From the NCBI GenBank assembly GCA_003249585.1, contig QKIM01000238.1, positions 1 through 14,300 on the forward strand: a DNA stretch of 14,300 bases. Reading direction: 5' to 3'. A program made the translations under genes and the position numbers. The stretch's first letter is position 1; each line of letters begins with the position of its first letter. A model generated the notes under the pieces. The model was not told the DNA's origin. It saw only the letters and a list, made by a program, of their open reading frames with translations, and searched no databases. The DNA is from Deltaproteobacteria bacterium (GTDB lineage Bacteria; Myxococcota_A; Polyangia; HGW-17). Shown here in pieces: positions 7,592-14,300 of the stretch.

Positions 7592-10466
7592 TGGTGTCCT
7601 CCCACTTCATTCGTTGGATGTCGATATGGAATCGTTTTATTTTATTATATATCGTACCCCTTGAGACGCCCAGATCGCGGGCGGTCTTCGTGGCGGAGTA
7701 CCCGTTGCGACTGAGGCTCCTCAGGAGCCAGATCCGCTCCATCTCATCGAGGGAGACGACCTCCTCGGGAATCGGCGCCTCTCTTTCGGTCGTGGCGCCC
7801 GCGATCCCCGCCGGCACTTCGTCGATGACCCGAACATCGCGTCCCGCGATGTTCACCTCGGCCTCTACCACATGCTCGAGCTGCCGGATGTTTCCGGGCC
7901 AGTGGTATTTGGTGAACACCTCCATGACCTGGTCGCTGAACCCGTCGAGGGTCTTCCCCGTTTTGGCGCTGAACCGCTGCAGGAACATCACGGTGAGCTT
8001 CGGGATGTCATCCGGGCGTTCTCGCAGCGGGGGAATATGCAGATGCATGACCCTCAGGCGATAGAGCAGATCGGACCGGAACTGGTTGAGTTCCACGAGG
8101 TGATCCAGGGGGCGGTTGGTCGTGGAGATGATGCGCACGTCGAAGACATACTCGAGGGTGCCGCCGATACGTCGATACTGACGCTCCTGCAGGACTCTCA
8201 GCAGTTTCACCTGCATCTCCAGGGGCATGTCCCCGATCTCGTCCAGCAGCAGGGTCCCCCCTTCGGCCAGCTCGAACTTGCCGGGCTTGCCCCCTCGCAC
8301 AGCCCCCGTGAAGGCTCCCTCCTCGTAGCCGAAGAGCTCGCTCTCCAGGAGTTCCCCTGGGATAGCCGCACAGTTTATGGCGACGAACGGCCCCTCGCTG
8401 CGACTCCCGGCGTTGTGGATCGCCTGGGCGAACACCTCCTTGCCCGTCCCGCTCTCCCCCGTGATGAGGATGTCCGAGTCGGACTGGGCCGCGATGCGGG
8501 CCAGATGCACCTGGGCCATGAATTTCCGTGAGCGTCCGTTGAGATCCTCGAAGGTGTACCTCGGGGCCGCAACGGCGATGGTCTGCACCGCCTTCTTCAC
8601 CTTGCGCAGCTCCGTCATGGTGAGGACCTCTCCAGAGTGTTCCCCGAGGTGATCCAGGAAGGGCCTGGAGACAGTGAGTACCTCTCCGCGGGGGAAGCGC
8701 AGGAGGGTCTCGTTGCGCAACTGGGAGAAATCCTTGGGGAGCTCCACGGGGAGGGTGTCGAAGGGGGCCCCGAGGACCTTGTTCCGGGGCATGTCCAGGA
8801 GGGCCAGGGCCGACCGGTTGATGGCGAGGACCGTCCGGTGCCCGTCGAGGGTGATGACCCCGTCGGAGATGGCGTCGAGGGTCGCGGCGTTGTTCTGGGC
8901 CAACGTCGCGGCCATGCGCTGCATGCGCGAGTTGTCCAGGAGCGCTCCCACCTGGCGGGCGAGGCTCTCGATCATGATGCAGTCCATGGGGGAGAATCGG
9001 GTTCCCCTTTGGCGCTTGTCCACATAGATGACGCCGTAGATGGCGTTCTGGACGTGCAGGGGGAAGGCGGCGGTGTGAGGGTCCCCGGAACTGGAGACCG
9101 GCGTTGCCTTTCGGGCCTTGAATGACATAAAATCCGGCAGCACCGGCTCCCCCGAGTTGAGCACCATCACGGCCACGCGGTGCCAGGAGTCCGTGGGATT
9201 TCCCCGGATCATCGATCCCCTCAGCGAAGACTCCCTGCTGTCGGGCAGGAAGGCTGCGCCGTTGGCCTCGACCACCTCCAGAATGATGGAGAGGGTCGTG
9301 GCGACGAGCTCCTGCTCGTCGGGAATGGAGGAGAGCTTCCTGCCATACTCCACGAGGCTCTCGAGCCGCTTGCGCTCCACCCCCAGCTGGTTCCCCGCCT
9401 CAACCAGCTCCCGGCGCTGCTTCTCCACTTCCATGTAGAGGTTGTGGGTGGTGAGATAGTGCCCCAGGATGTGCTCCACCGCAGGATCTATGGGGAGGGT
9501 CTGGTGTCCCTGAGCGTGCAGCTCCATGAGCCGCTTGAGATGTTCGTCCAGGTTCTTGGCCAGTCGGCCGAGGAGATAGGAGAGCCGGCTGGAGTGGTCA
9601 TTGATTTCTTTGTTTCCCAGGTGGTCGGATTCCCGGCGGCCGAACTTCTTGAAGCCCTGGTTGGCCCGCTCCAGCTCGCGGACGGTGCCACAGTGATGGA
9701 AGAGGTGGAGGGCACGGGCGAAATACCACGCCGGTGGCCTTGCCGGATCGCGAACGAGACGGGTTCCGACCCTGTTGAGTTCCCGCCCGACGAAGTTGCC
9801 CGCTTCCATGTACAGGGTCGCCTCGAGATACTGGTTTCCCTCTATGTTGCAGTTCTCGATGGCGATGTTGAAATACTTGAGCGCGCTCTCTCCGTCTCCG
9901 CCCTCAGCCATGGCCATGGCCAGGGCCCGGTAGGCTTCCACGGCCAGGAGAGCGCTGTGCCCCGAGCCAAGATTTTTCAAGGCGAGGTGGGCGAATTCCA
10001 GGGCGGTCTCCGCATACCCCGAACGCTGGTTGATCATGGATCTCAGGATGAAACACTCGATCTCCAGCTCCTTGTTGTACCACGAGTCGAGGAGCTCGAG
10101 GGCCCAGGAGACGATGCTGTCGGCTTCATCAAGAGAGTTGGTCGCCAGCTTCAGCCGCGCCTCGATGATCCCGAAGGCGAGCCGTCTGTCCCGGTCGTGG
10201 AGTTCCTCGGACCGCTCCCTCCCGAGCTCCAGAACCCGCTCACACTCCGTGTATTTCTGGAGATCGAGGGTGCACTGGGCGAGCATAAGCAGCACCTTGA
10301 GCCGATCCCCTCCCTCCGTGAGAACCCGCAGATCAGCATAGTACAAAAGCGCGACGGCGTGGTGATAGTACCCGCGGGAGAGATATTTCCGACAGGTGTC
10401 CAGGAGCTCCCCGGTCTTCTCGGGGAGGGTCACTCGCACATCCTTGTGGGGGGTCAGTTTGTTCAT
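7584..10466 (-). CDS. Sigma-54-dependent transcriptional activator with helical-repeat, GAF and PAS sensor region
   Basis: Bacterial enhancer-binding protein of 960 residues that would remodel RNA polymerase-sigma-54 using ATP. The first ~290 residues are alpha-helical with TPR-like spacing. A charged, probably coiled-coil stretch (about 295-375) leads to a GAF domain (about 378-512, with GVIYVDKR) and a PAS-like domain (about 520-620, with AISDGVITLDG). The AAA+ domain (about 636-865) has Walker A GESGTGKE (Lys676), an intact GAFTGA sigma-54 contact loop (717-722), Walker B LLLDEIGD and arginine-finger region RSDLLYRL. A Fis-type helix-turn-helix ends it (NGYSATKTARDLGVSRGTIYNKIK, split by its turn near 931). 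There is no receiver domain, so control is probably by ligand or partner binding. ATG 10466 has no good ribosome-binding site. It lies 64 bases after the hybrid kinase and overlaps the amidase. Confidence 0.93.
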   Translation of the reverse strand: MNKLTPHKDVRVTLPEKTGELLDTCRKYLSRGYYHHAVALLYYADLRVLTEGGDRLKVLLMLAQCTLDLQKYTECERVLELGRERSEELHDRDRRLAFGIIEARLKLATNSLDEADSIVSWALELLDSWYNKELEIECFILRSMINQRSGYAETALEFAHLALKNLGSGHSALLAVEAYRALAMAMAEGGDGESALKYFNIAIENCNIEGNQYLEATLYMEAGNFVGRELNRVGTRLVRDPARPPAWYFARALHLFHHCGTVRELERANQGFKKFGRRESDHLGNKEINDHSSRLSYLLGRLAKNLDEHLKRLMELHAQGHQTLPIDPAVEHILGHYLTTHNLYMEVEKQRRELVEAGNQLGVERKRLESLVEYGRKLSSIPDEQELVATTLSIILEVVEANGAAFLPDSRESSLRGSMIRGNPTDSWHRVAVMVLNSGEPVLPDFMSFKARKATPVSSSGDPHTAAFPLHVQNAIYGVIYVDKRQRGTRFSPMDCIMIESLARQVGALLDNSRMQRMAATLAQNNAATLDAISDGVITLDGHRTVLAINRSALALLDMPRNKVLGAPFDTLPVELPKDFSQLRNETLLRFPRGEVLTVSRPFLDHLGEHSGEVLTMTELRKVKKAVQTIAVAAPRYTFEDLNGRSRKFMAQVHLARIAAQSDSDILITGESGTGKEVFAQAIHNAGSRSEGPFVAINCAAIPGELLESELFGYEEGAFTGAVRGGKPGKFELAEGGTLLLDEIGDMPLEMQVKLLRVLQERQYRRIGGTLEYVFDVRIISTTNRPLDHLVELNQFRSDLLYRLRVMHLHIPPLRERPDDIPKLTVMFLQRFSAKTGKTLDGFSDQVMEVFTKYHWPGNIRQLEHVVEAEVNIAGRDVRVIDEVPAGIAGATTEREAPIPEEVVSLDEMERIWLLRSLSRNGYSATKTARDLGVSRGTIYNKIKRFHIDIQRMKWEDTNG

Positions 10467-10471
10467 TTTTT

Positions 10472-10501
10472 GGAACCATGTCTAGAATTTACACATGTTC
10501 C
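10472..10501. repeat. Imperfect inverted repeat just upstream of the activator gene
   Basis: GGAACCATG at 10472-10480 and CATGTTCC at 10494-10501 are inverted copies except for one extra base, with a 13-base AT-rich centre (tctagaatttaca). The element starts 5 bases upstream of the activator ATG, where a Shine-Dalgarno site is expected but missing. It could be an operator for autoregulation or an RNA stem hiding the start. The sequence cannot decide between these. Confidence 0.4.
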
Positions 10502-10530
10502 CACAAATCCCCCCCCTTTCCAAGCTGATT

Positions 10531-12186
10531 TCACACCTTTTTGCCGGGATCCTCCACCGGGGCAGGGCGATCGAGAATCTCACGTATATGAAGTGACAGT
10601 TCGTTGATGTCGTAAGGTTTCTGAAGATACCCCTCGCACCCCTCGGCCATGAGCTCCGAGGCGGCGCCCTCGTAGCTGTACCCCGAGGTGAGGAGGACCC
10701 GGATGGAGGGGTACAGTCGCCGCACCTGATGGAAGGTCTCCACACCGTCCATGTCGGGCATGATCATGTCCATGACGATGAGGTCGATGGCATCGCCCAT
10801 CTCGCGCACCCTGTTGACCGCCTCCCGTCCGCTCTCGGCGAGGATGACCTGATAGCCGAGCTTGGTGAGCATGCTGCCCGCCGTCTTGAGAATGATCTCT
10901 TCGTCATCGACCAGCAGCACCGCCTCGTGGCCGGGCACGATCGTCCCCGGCTCACTGTGGAGGAGAACAGGGTGCTGCTCCATCTCCCTGACGACCGGAA
11001 AATACAGATAGAAGCTGGTGCCACGACCCTCCTCCGAGGTGACGCTGCAGAAACCGCCGTGGCTCTTGACCACCCCGTAGACCGACGCCAGTCCGATACC
11101 GGCGCCTCTCCCGTCGCCGGCGAACCGAGGCTCGAAGACGTGCTCGAGGGCGCTCTTGGACATGCCGGGCCCCGTGTCCTTGACGATCACCTCCACATAT
11201 CGCCCTGAAGCGGCAAGGTAGATGGATGACTGTTTCTCATTGATCTCGGTGTTCTGGGTCAGGACCTCTATGCTCCCCCCGGGCTCCAGGACCTGGGCCG
11301 CGTTGACCAGAAGGTTCATGACGGCCTGCTCGATCTGACTCTTCACACCGTCGATGGGCGCGATGTCCCTGCCCAGAAAGGTCTTCACCTGGATCTCCTT
11401 GTGTGCCCGCGCGAAGAGACGGGACGTCCCCGCGATCAACTCGTTGAGATCCAGCGACAGGTGCTCGTGGGCTTCGCCTCGGGCGAACCGCAGGAGCTGG
11501 CGCGTCAACTTGGAGCCGCTGATGATGAACTGCCGGACACTGTCGAGCCGCATATACTCGGGATCGTCCCGCTCCTTTTCATGGAGGAGAATAGAGATGT
11601 TCCCCATCATCGCCATGAGCAGATTATTGAAATCGTGCGCTATTCCTCCTGTCAGTGCCCCAATGGCCTCCATCCGCTGGAGATGATCCATCTGCCTGGC
11701 CTGATCCCGGGCCTTCCGTACACAGATCTCATGACCGCGTGCACTCCCGATCATGGTCGCCATGAGGGTGCACAGCCGCAACACCACGGGGGCGCGCTCC
11801 GATACTTCCAGATCGACACGCATGATGCCGATGATCCCCCCTCCCAGCGGAACGGGGATGGCAGCGGTCACTTCCCCCTCCTCCTCGATCTCGATGCGGT
11901 TGCCCAGCATGGCGCGGGACAGTGCCGGCGGCAGCTCCTCGGAGGCGAAGGATCGCTCTGTCCCCGGCATCGCCCACCGGCTCACGGGGCGAAGCAGCTC
12001 CTCGTCGTCCAGGAGAAAGAGCGCCAGTCGTCGCACACCGACCTGGGGCCCCAGCCGATCCAGCCAGTCACCATAGGCGAAGACCCCGTCCTCGGAGAAC
12101 CGCTCAGCAAAACCCGCGAGGGCCTCGAGCAGAGGGAGATGGTCGACGAACGAGAGGCCGGCGTGTGAGACATGTGTGTCAGTCAT
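10531..12186 (-). CDS. Soluble hybrid histidine kinase (GAF-like, HisKA, HATPase, REC)
   Basis: Hybrid kinase of 551 residues with no membrane segment, so it should sense a cytoplasmic signal. The N-terminal ~150 residues have GAF-like features (VRRLALFLLDDEELL, then AIPVPLGGGIIGIMRVD). The H-box MEAIGALTGGIAHDFNN carries His184. ATPase motifs are NLLVNAAQVL, DTGPGM, FEPRFAG and GAGIGLASVYG. The receiver (about 421-537) has Asp427/Asp428, phospho-acceptor Asp473 in VMDMIMPDMDG, Thr500 and Lys523. The frame remains open upstream to ATG 12321, but ATG 12186 has AAGGA about 10 bases ahead and gives a compact start, so it is preferred. It is the first gene of a probable three-gene unit with the sigma-54 activator and the amidase. 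Because the activator lacks a receiver, the target of the phosphate is unclear. Confidence 0.92.
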   Translation of the reverse strand: MTDTHVSHAGLSFVDHLPLLEALAGFAERFSEDGVFAYGDWLDRLGPQVGVRRLALFLLDDEELLRPVSRWAMPGTERSFASEELPPALSRAMLGNRIEIEEEGEVTAAIPVPLGGGIIGIMRVDLEVSERAPVVLRLCTLMATMIGSARGHEICVRKARDQARQMDHLQRMEAIGALTGGIAHDFNNLLMAMMGNISILLHEKERDDPEYMRLDSVRQFIISGSKLTRQLLRFARGEAHEHLSLDLNELIAGTSRLFARAHKEIQVKTFLGRDIAPIDGVKSQIEQAVMNLLVNAAQVLEPGGSIEVLTQNTEINEKQSSIYLAASGRYVEVIVKDTGPGMSKSALEHVFEPRFAGDGRGAGIGLASVYGVVKSHGGFCSVTSEEGRGTSFYLYFPVVREMEQHPVLLHSEPGTIVPGHEAVLLVDDEEIILKTAGSMLTKLGYQVILAESGREAVNRVREMGDAIDLIVMDMIMPDMDGVETFHQVRRLYPSIRVLLTSGYSYEGAASELMAEGCEGYLQKPYDINELSLHIREILDRPAPVEDPGKKV

Positions 12187-12227
12187 GACAAAGGGTTCCT
12201 TGCGTGGGTCGATGATGTGATGGGGAA

Positions 12228-12256
12228 AATATACTGATGGCCCGGAGAAAAGGGAA
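12228..12256 (-). promoter_or_regulatory. Possible sigma-70-type promoter for the soluble hybrid kinase operon
   Basis: On the - strand TATATT (12233-12228) is preceded, after 17 bases, by TTCCCT (12256-12251). The -10 is a five-of-six match to TATAAT, the -35 only three of six. It ends about 41 bases before the kinase ATG within the 200-base divergent gap, a sensible position, but the weak -35 keeps this tentative. Confidence 0.25.
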
Positions 12257-12375
12257 GGGGCTTTCTCGGGCTGGCACGGATTTCTCGCTGTCCTGGCGTC
12301 GAGTCCGACATCGAGGTGCATCTTTTTGCGCTTTTGCTTGTCTTTTTGGAGAAGCTCGGTACATTTCTCCCCACG

Positions 12376-12381
12376 AGGAGG
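12376..12381 (+). promoter_or_regulatory. Strong ribosome-binding site of the cyclophilin gene
   Basis: AGGAGG lies 5 bases before ATG 12387. The cyclophilin frame is open upstream to 12237, so this perfect Shine-Dalgarno core, together with the signal peptide that begins right after it, fixes the start at 12387. Confidence 0.85.
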
Positions 12382-12386
12382 AATTT

Positions 12387-13094
12387 ATGCACAGAACATC
12401 AATCTTTTCGATTATTTTCCTGATCTCAGCCGCCTTCACGACAGCCGGCTGCAAAAAAACGTCCAAAGAGGACAAGGGCCCCGCGGCTGCCAACAAAACC
12501 CCAGCGGCCGCCTCCATGAAGACCTCTGGAGCCGCCAGCACAGGCAGCTCCAACAAAGAGAGCACGCTTTTGGAGAAGGCCATGAAATCGGGCAAGCCCG
12601 TTGTGGTCATCACCACCTCCCTGGGAGCCATCGAGGTCCAGCTCGAACCGGCCAAGGCCCCCATCACCTGCCGCAACTTCCTGAGCTACGTACTCCGTGG
12701 GCATTACGCAGGCACCATCTTCCACCGGGTCATGTCCAACTTCATGATCCAGGGGGGCGGGTTCACCACGGAGAAGATCAAGAAAAGCGGTCTGCTTCCC
12801 AAAATCAAGAACGAGGCCGACAACGGGCTCTCCAACGTCCGCGGAACCATCGCCATGGCGAGGACCCCGGACCCCCACAGCGCCCAGGCCCAGTTTTTCA
12901 TCAACGTCAAGGACAACGCCCCCCTGGACCGCGCGAACGCGCGGGATGGCTGGGGATATACGGTCTTCGGGAAGGTCATCGCTGGCATGGACGTCGTGGA
13001 CAAGATCCGCTACGTGAAGGTCTCCAACCAGGGCGGCCCCTTTGCCAACCTCCCGGACACCATGGTGGTCATCCGCGGGATGCGCCTCAAGTAG
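12387..13094 (+). CDS. Cyclophilin-type peptidyl-prolyl cis-trans isomerase, lipoprotein
   Basis: Peptidyl-prolyl isomerase of 235 residues that would assist protein folding outside the cytoplasm. The N-terminus MHRTSIFSIIFLISAAFTTAGC is a lipoprotein-like signal with lipid-site Cys22; the -3 residue is Thr, so the lipobox is not canonical. A low-complexity Lys/Ala/Thr/Ser tether (about 23-60) follows. The catalytic domain shows TIFHRVMSNFMIQGGG, including the family's active-site Arg, Phe and Gln, then IKNEADNGLSNVRGTIAMART, split here by ADNGL, then SAQAQFFINVKDN and GYTVFGKVIAGMDVVDKI. This pattern is close to the small bacterial PpiA/PpiB type. It is the first gene of a + strand run: the HprK-like gene starts 26 bases after its stop. 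Whether the two functions are linked is not evident from sequence. Confidence 0.93.
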   Translation: MHRTSIFSIIFLISAAFTTAGCKKTSKEDKGPAAANKTPAAASMKTSGAASTGSSNKESTLLEKAMKSGKPVVVITTSLGAIEVQLEPAKAPITCRNFLSYVLRGHYAGTIFHRVMSNFMIQGGGFTTEKIKKSGLLPKIKNEADNGLSNVRGTIAMARTPDPHSAQAQFFINVKDNAPLDRANARDGWGYTVFGKVIAGMDVVDKIRYVKVSNQGGPFANLPDTMVVIRGMRLK

Positions 13095-13120
13095 CCCCAC
13101 GCGACCCCGAAAGGGCACAC

Positions 13121-14008
13121 ATGGAACCACGCGCGACCGCTCTCCACGCGGGAGAGCAGATCACACACCGGGAACGCCCCGGTGAACAGCCTCGGGTAGC
13201 CCAGGCCGCCGTGACGCTCCGGATCGCGCGCACCCTGATCCGCATCGAAGCACTGACAGGGCCGACCCCGACCCCCTTCATCGATCGTCGCCTCGCGCCC
13301 TTTCTCGCACCCCACGGTCACCCCGAGCTTATCCTGGAGGCAACCTTCGCGGAGGCGTCCGAACCCTTCACTCCAAGCTCGGTGATCCGTTCCAGGGCGA
13401 TTGAGGGTGGGCTCGACTTCACTGCACCCCAGTTCAGGCTCTCGCTGACCCTCGCGCCCGACGCGCCTACCCGGGCCCGGGTCCTGTGCACCGGCAGCTA
13501 CGAGCAACTCCTGGGCGCGCTGAGACTGGCCCTGGCCCATCACCTGGTCCACGCCGGCCGAGGATATCTCCTCCACGCATCCTCCGTACTCGTTGGAGAC
13601 ACCGTGCACCTTTTCCCCGGCCCTTCGGGGACGGGAAAATCCACCGCCGCGGCCAACGCTCCGGGAACGATCCTGGGCGACGAGATTACCGCCGTCACCA
13701 TCGACGCTGACGGGGTGTTCGTGAGCGGGACCCCCTTCGGCAACCGGCTGCAGCCTTCGGCGCTGGAGTCGGGCCGGGTGGTCATCCACCGGATCGTCCA
13801 CGCGCCGGTCAATGAGTCCCTCCCCATCCCGGACGGCGAGGTCATCTCCCTCCTCCTCGTCTCCATGGTCTTCTCCCCCTCGGGGGACGACGGAGGTCCT
13901 CAGATCCTCACGCTGCTCGGGGAGACTCTCGCGGGCTGCGCCAGGGACACCCTGCGGCTGAGAGCCGACGACAGCTTCTGGAGAAAAGAAGGGAAACACT
14001 GGACATGA
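13121..14008 (+). CDS. HprK-like P-loop protein (HPr-kinase-related)
   Basis: Putative nucleotide-binding protein of 295 residues. The C-terminal half resembles the P-loop domain of HPr kinase/phosphorylase: YLLHASSVLVGD, Walker A GPSGTGKST (Lys173), LGDEIT in the Walker B position (Asp187), and GTPFGNR. The signature loop of true HPr kinase/phosphorylase is not visible, and no HPr gene is nearby, so carbon-catabolite control is unlikely. Relatives of this kind commonly sit beside stand-alone PqqD proteins in peptide-modification loci, as here. The N-terminal ~130 residues are not recognised. The frame runs open far upstream through the cyclophilin gene in another frame, but ATG 13121 has AAAGGG 6 bases ahead and lies after the cyclophilin stop, so it is chosen. 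The stop overlaps the next start as ATGA. Confidence 0.82.
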   Translation: MEPRATALHAGEQITHRERPGEQPRVAQAAVTLRIARTLIRIEALTGPTPTPFIDRRLAPFLAPHGHPELILEATFAEASEPFTPSSVIRSRAIEGGLDFTAPQFRLSLTLAPDAPTRARVLCTGSYEQLLGALRLALAHHLVHAGRGYLLHASSVLVGDTVHLFPGPSGTGKSTAAANAPGTILGDEITAVTIDADGVFVSGTPFGNRLQPSALESGRVVIHRIVHAPVNESLPIPDGEVISLLLVSMVFSPSGDDGGPQILTLLGETLAGCARDTLRLRADDSFWRKEGKHWT

Positions 14009-14277
14009 CGACCTACAGCATCCCCAAAGGCATCGCCAGCCGGCGCCTGAGTGAAGAGTTCTTCCTGCTCTCGCCGCGCACCTCCACCATGCACACCCTC
14101 AACGAGACGGGCGCCGACATGCTCGAGCTCCTCCTTGCCGGCCACACCCCGGCCGAAATCGGAGAGCGCCTGGCTGAAGAATTCGACGCTCCAGCCGAGG
14201 TCATCACAGCCGATGTGGAACGTATCATCGCGGCCCTCCTGGACAAGGAGCTGCTCGTGGCCCATGAGGAGGAGTAG
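14005..14277 (+). CDS. PqqD-family protein (stand-alone RiPP recognition element)
   Basis: Small protein of 90 residues with the PqqD fold pattern: an N-terminal strand pair (RRLSEEFFLLSPRTSTMHTLN), the hallmark LNETGADMLELL, and a helical part (TPAEIGERLAEEFD ... ITADVERIIAALLDKELL). PqqD-like proteins bind peptide substrates and present them to modifying enzymes. Size and layout fit the free-standing form and not one fused to a radical SAM enzyme. It overlaps the HprK-like gene by 4 bases (ATGA), and the next gene starts with the base after its stop codon, so the three are almost certainly translated together. No precursor peptide is visible in the window. Confidence 0.88.
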   Translation: MTTYSIPKGIASRRLSEEFFLLSPRTSTMHTLNETGADMLELLLAGHTPAEIGERLAEEFDAPAEVITADVERIIAALLDKELLVAHEEE

Positions 14278-14300
14278 ATGACCCTCTGGGAGCGCTTCCG
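14278..14300 (+). CDS. Start of a further gene in the HprK-like/PqqD operon, truncated by window end
   Basis: ATG at 14278 immediately follows the PqqD stop codon and is preceded by GAGGAGGAG, a strong ribosome-binding site that also encodes the PqqD C-terminus. Only MTLWERF is readable, too little to assign a family. Its position as the third member of a tightly coupled set makes it a probable partner enzyme of the PqqD-like protein. Confidence 0.6.

Noticed and set aside
9180..10607. 475-codon + strand open frame opposite the sigma-54 activator
   Set aside because: It is antisense to a protein with full-length, recognisable domains and its own translation is low-complexity with no family features; GC-rich codon bias produces such shadows.
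12275..12292. TGGCAC in the divergent gap as a sigma-54 -24 element
   Set aside because: The downstream GC falls two bases too far from the GG; sigma-54 promoters have strict spacing. I found no well-spaced sigma-54 promoter in any gap of the window.
12326..13120. N-terminal extension of the HprK-like frame through the cyclophilin gene
   Set aside because: The extension is Pro/Arg/Gln/His-rich and reads through a conserved cyclophilin in another frame; a good start with ribosome-binding site exists at 13121.

Overview
This GC-rich window reads as a piece of a Gram-negative chromosome. It most resembles the old deltaproteobacterial/Myxococcota group. This is an inference from gene style: a very cysteine-rich surface lipoprotein with an Asn-Thr-Ser linker, soluble and membrane hybrid histidine kinases with the 'AHDFNN' H-box, and a large sigma-54 activator with stacked sensor domains. 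I see no rRNA, tRNA, CRISPR array, insertion sequence or phage gene. Genes are packed tightly and the largest gap is about 200 bases.

Region 1 (1-4003) is metabolic plus one surface gene. It opens with the 3' part of a tryptophanase (tnaA, +), which faces a cysteine-rich lipoprotein with eight near-identical-length repeats (-). Divergent from that lipoprotein is a DUF89/ARMT1-type damage-control phosphatase (+), whose end overlaps the end of a RidA enamine/imine deaminase (-) by 23 bases.

Region 2 (4103-12186) is a signalling block. On the + strand a membrane hybrid histidine kinase overlaps a stand-alone receiver protein by 29 bases. Converging on it from the - strand is a likely operon: a cytosolic GAF-type hybrid kinase, then a 960-residue sigma-54-dependent activator (helical repeats, GAF, PAS, AAA+, HTH; no receiver domain), then an amidase-signature hydrolase. 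The activator and amidase overlap by 8 bases. The receiver gene and the amidase overlap tail to tail by 10 bases.

Region 3 (12387-14300) is a + strand operon running off the end: a lipoprotein cyclophilin (peptidyl-prolyl isomerase), an HprK-like P-loop protein, a stand-alone PqqD-like peptide-binding (RRE) protein, and the first codons of a further gene. The HprK-like/PqqD pair, joined by an ATGA overlap, is the most interesting part. It looks like the beginning of a peptide- or protein-modification system whose remaining genes lie outside the window.
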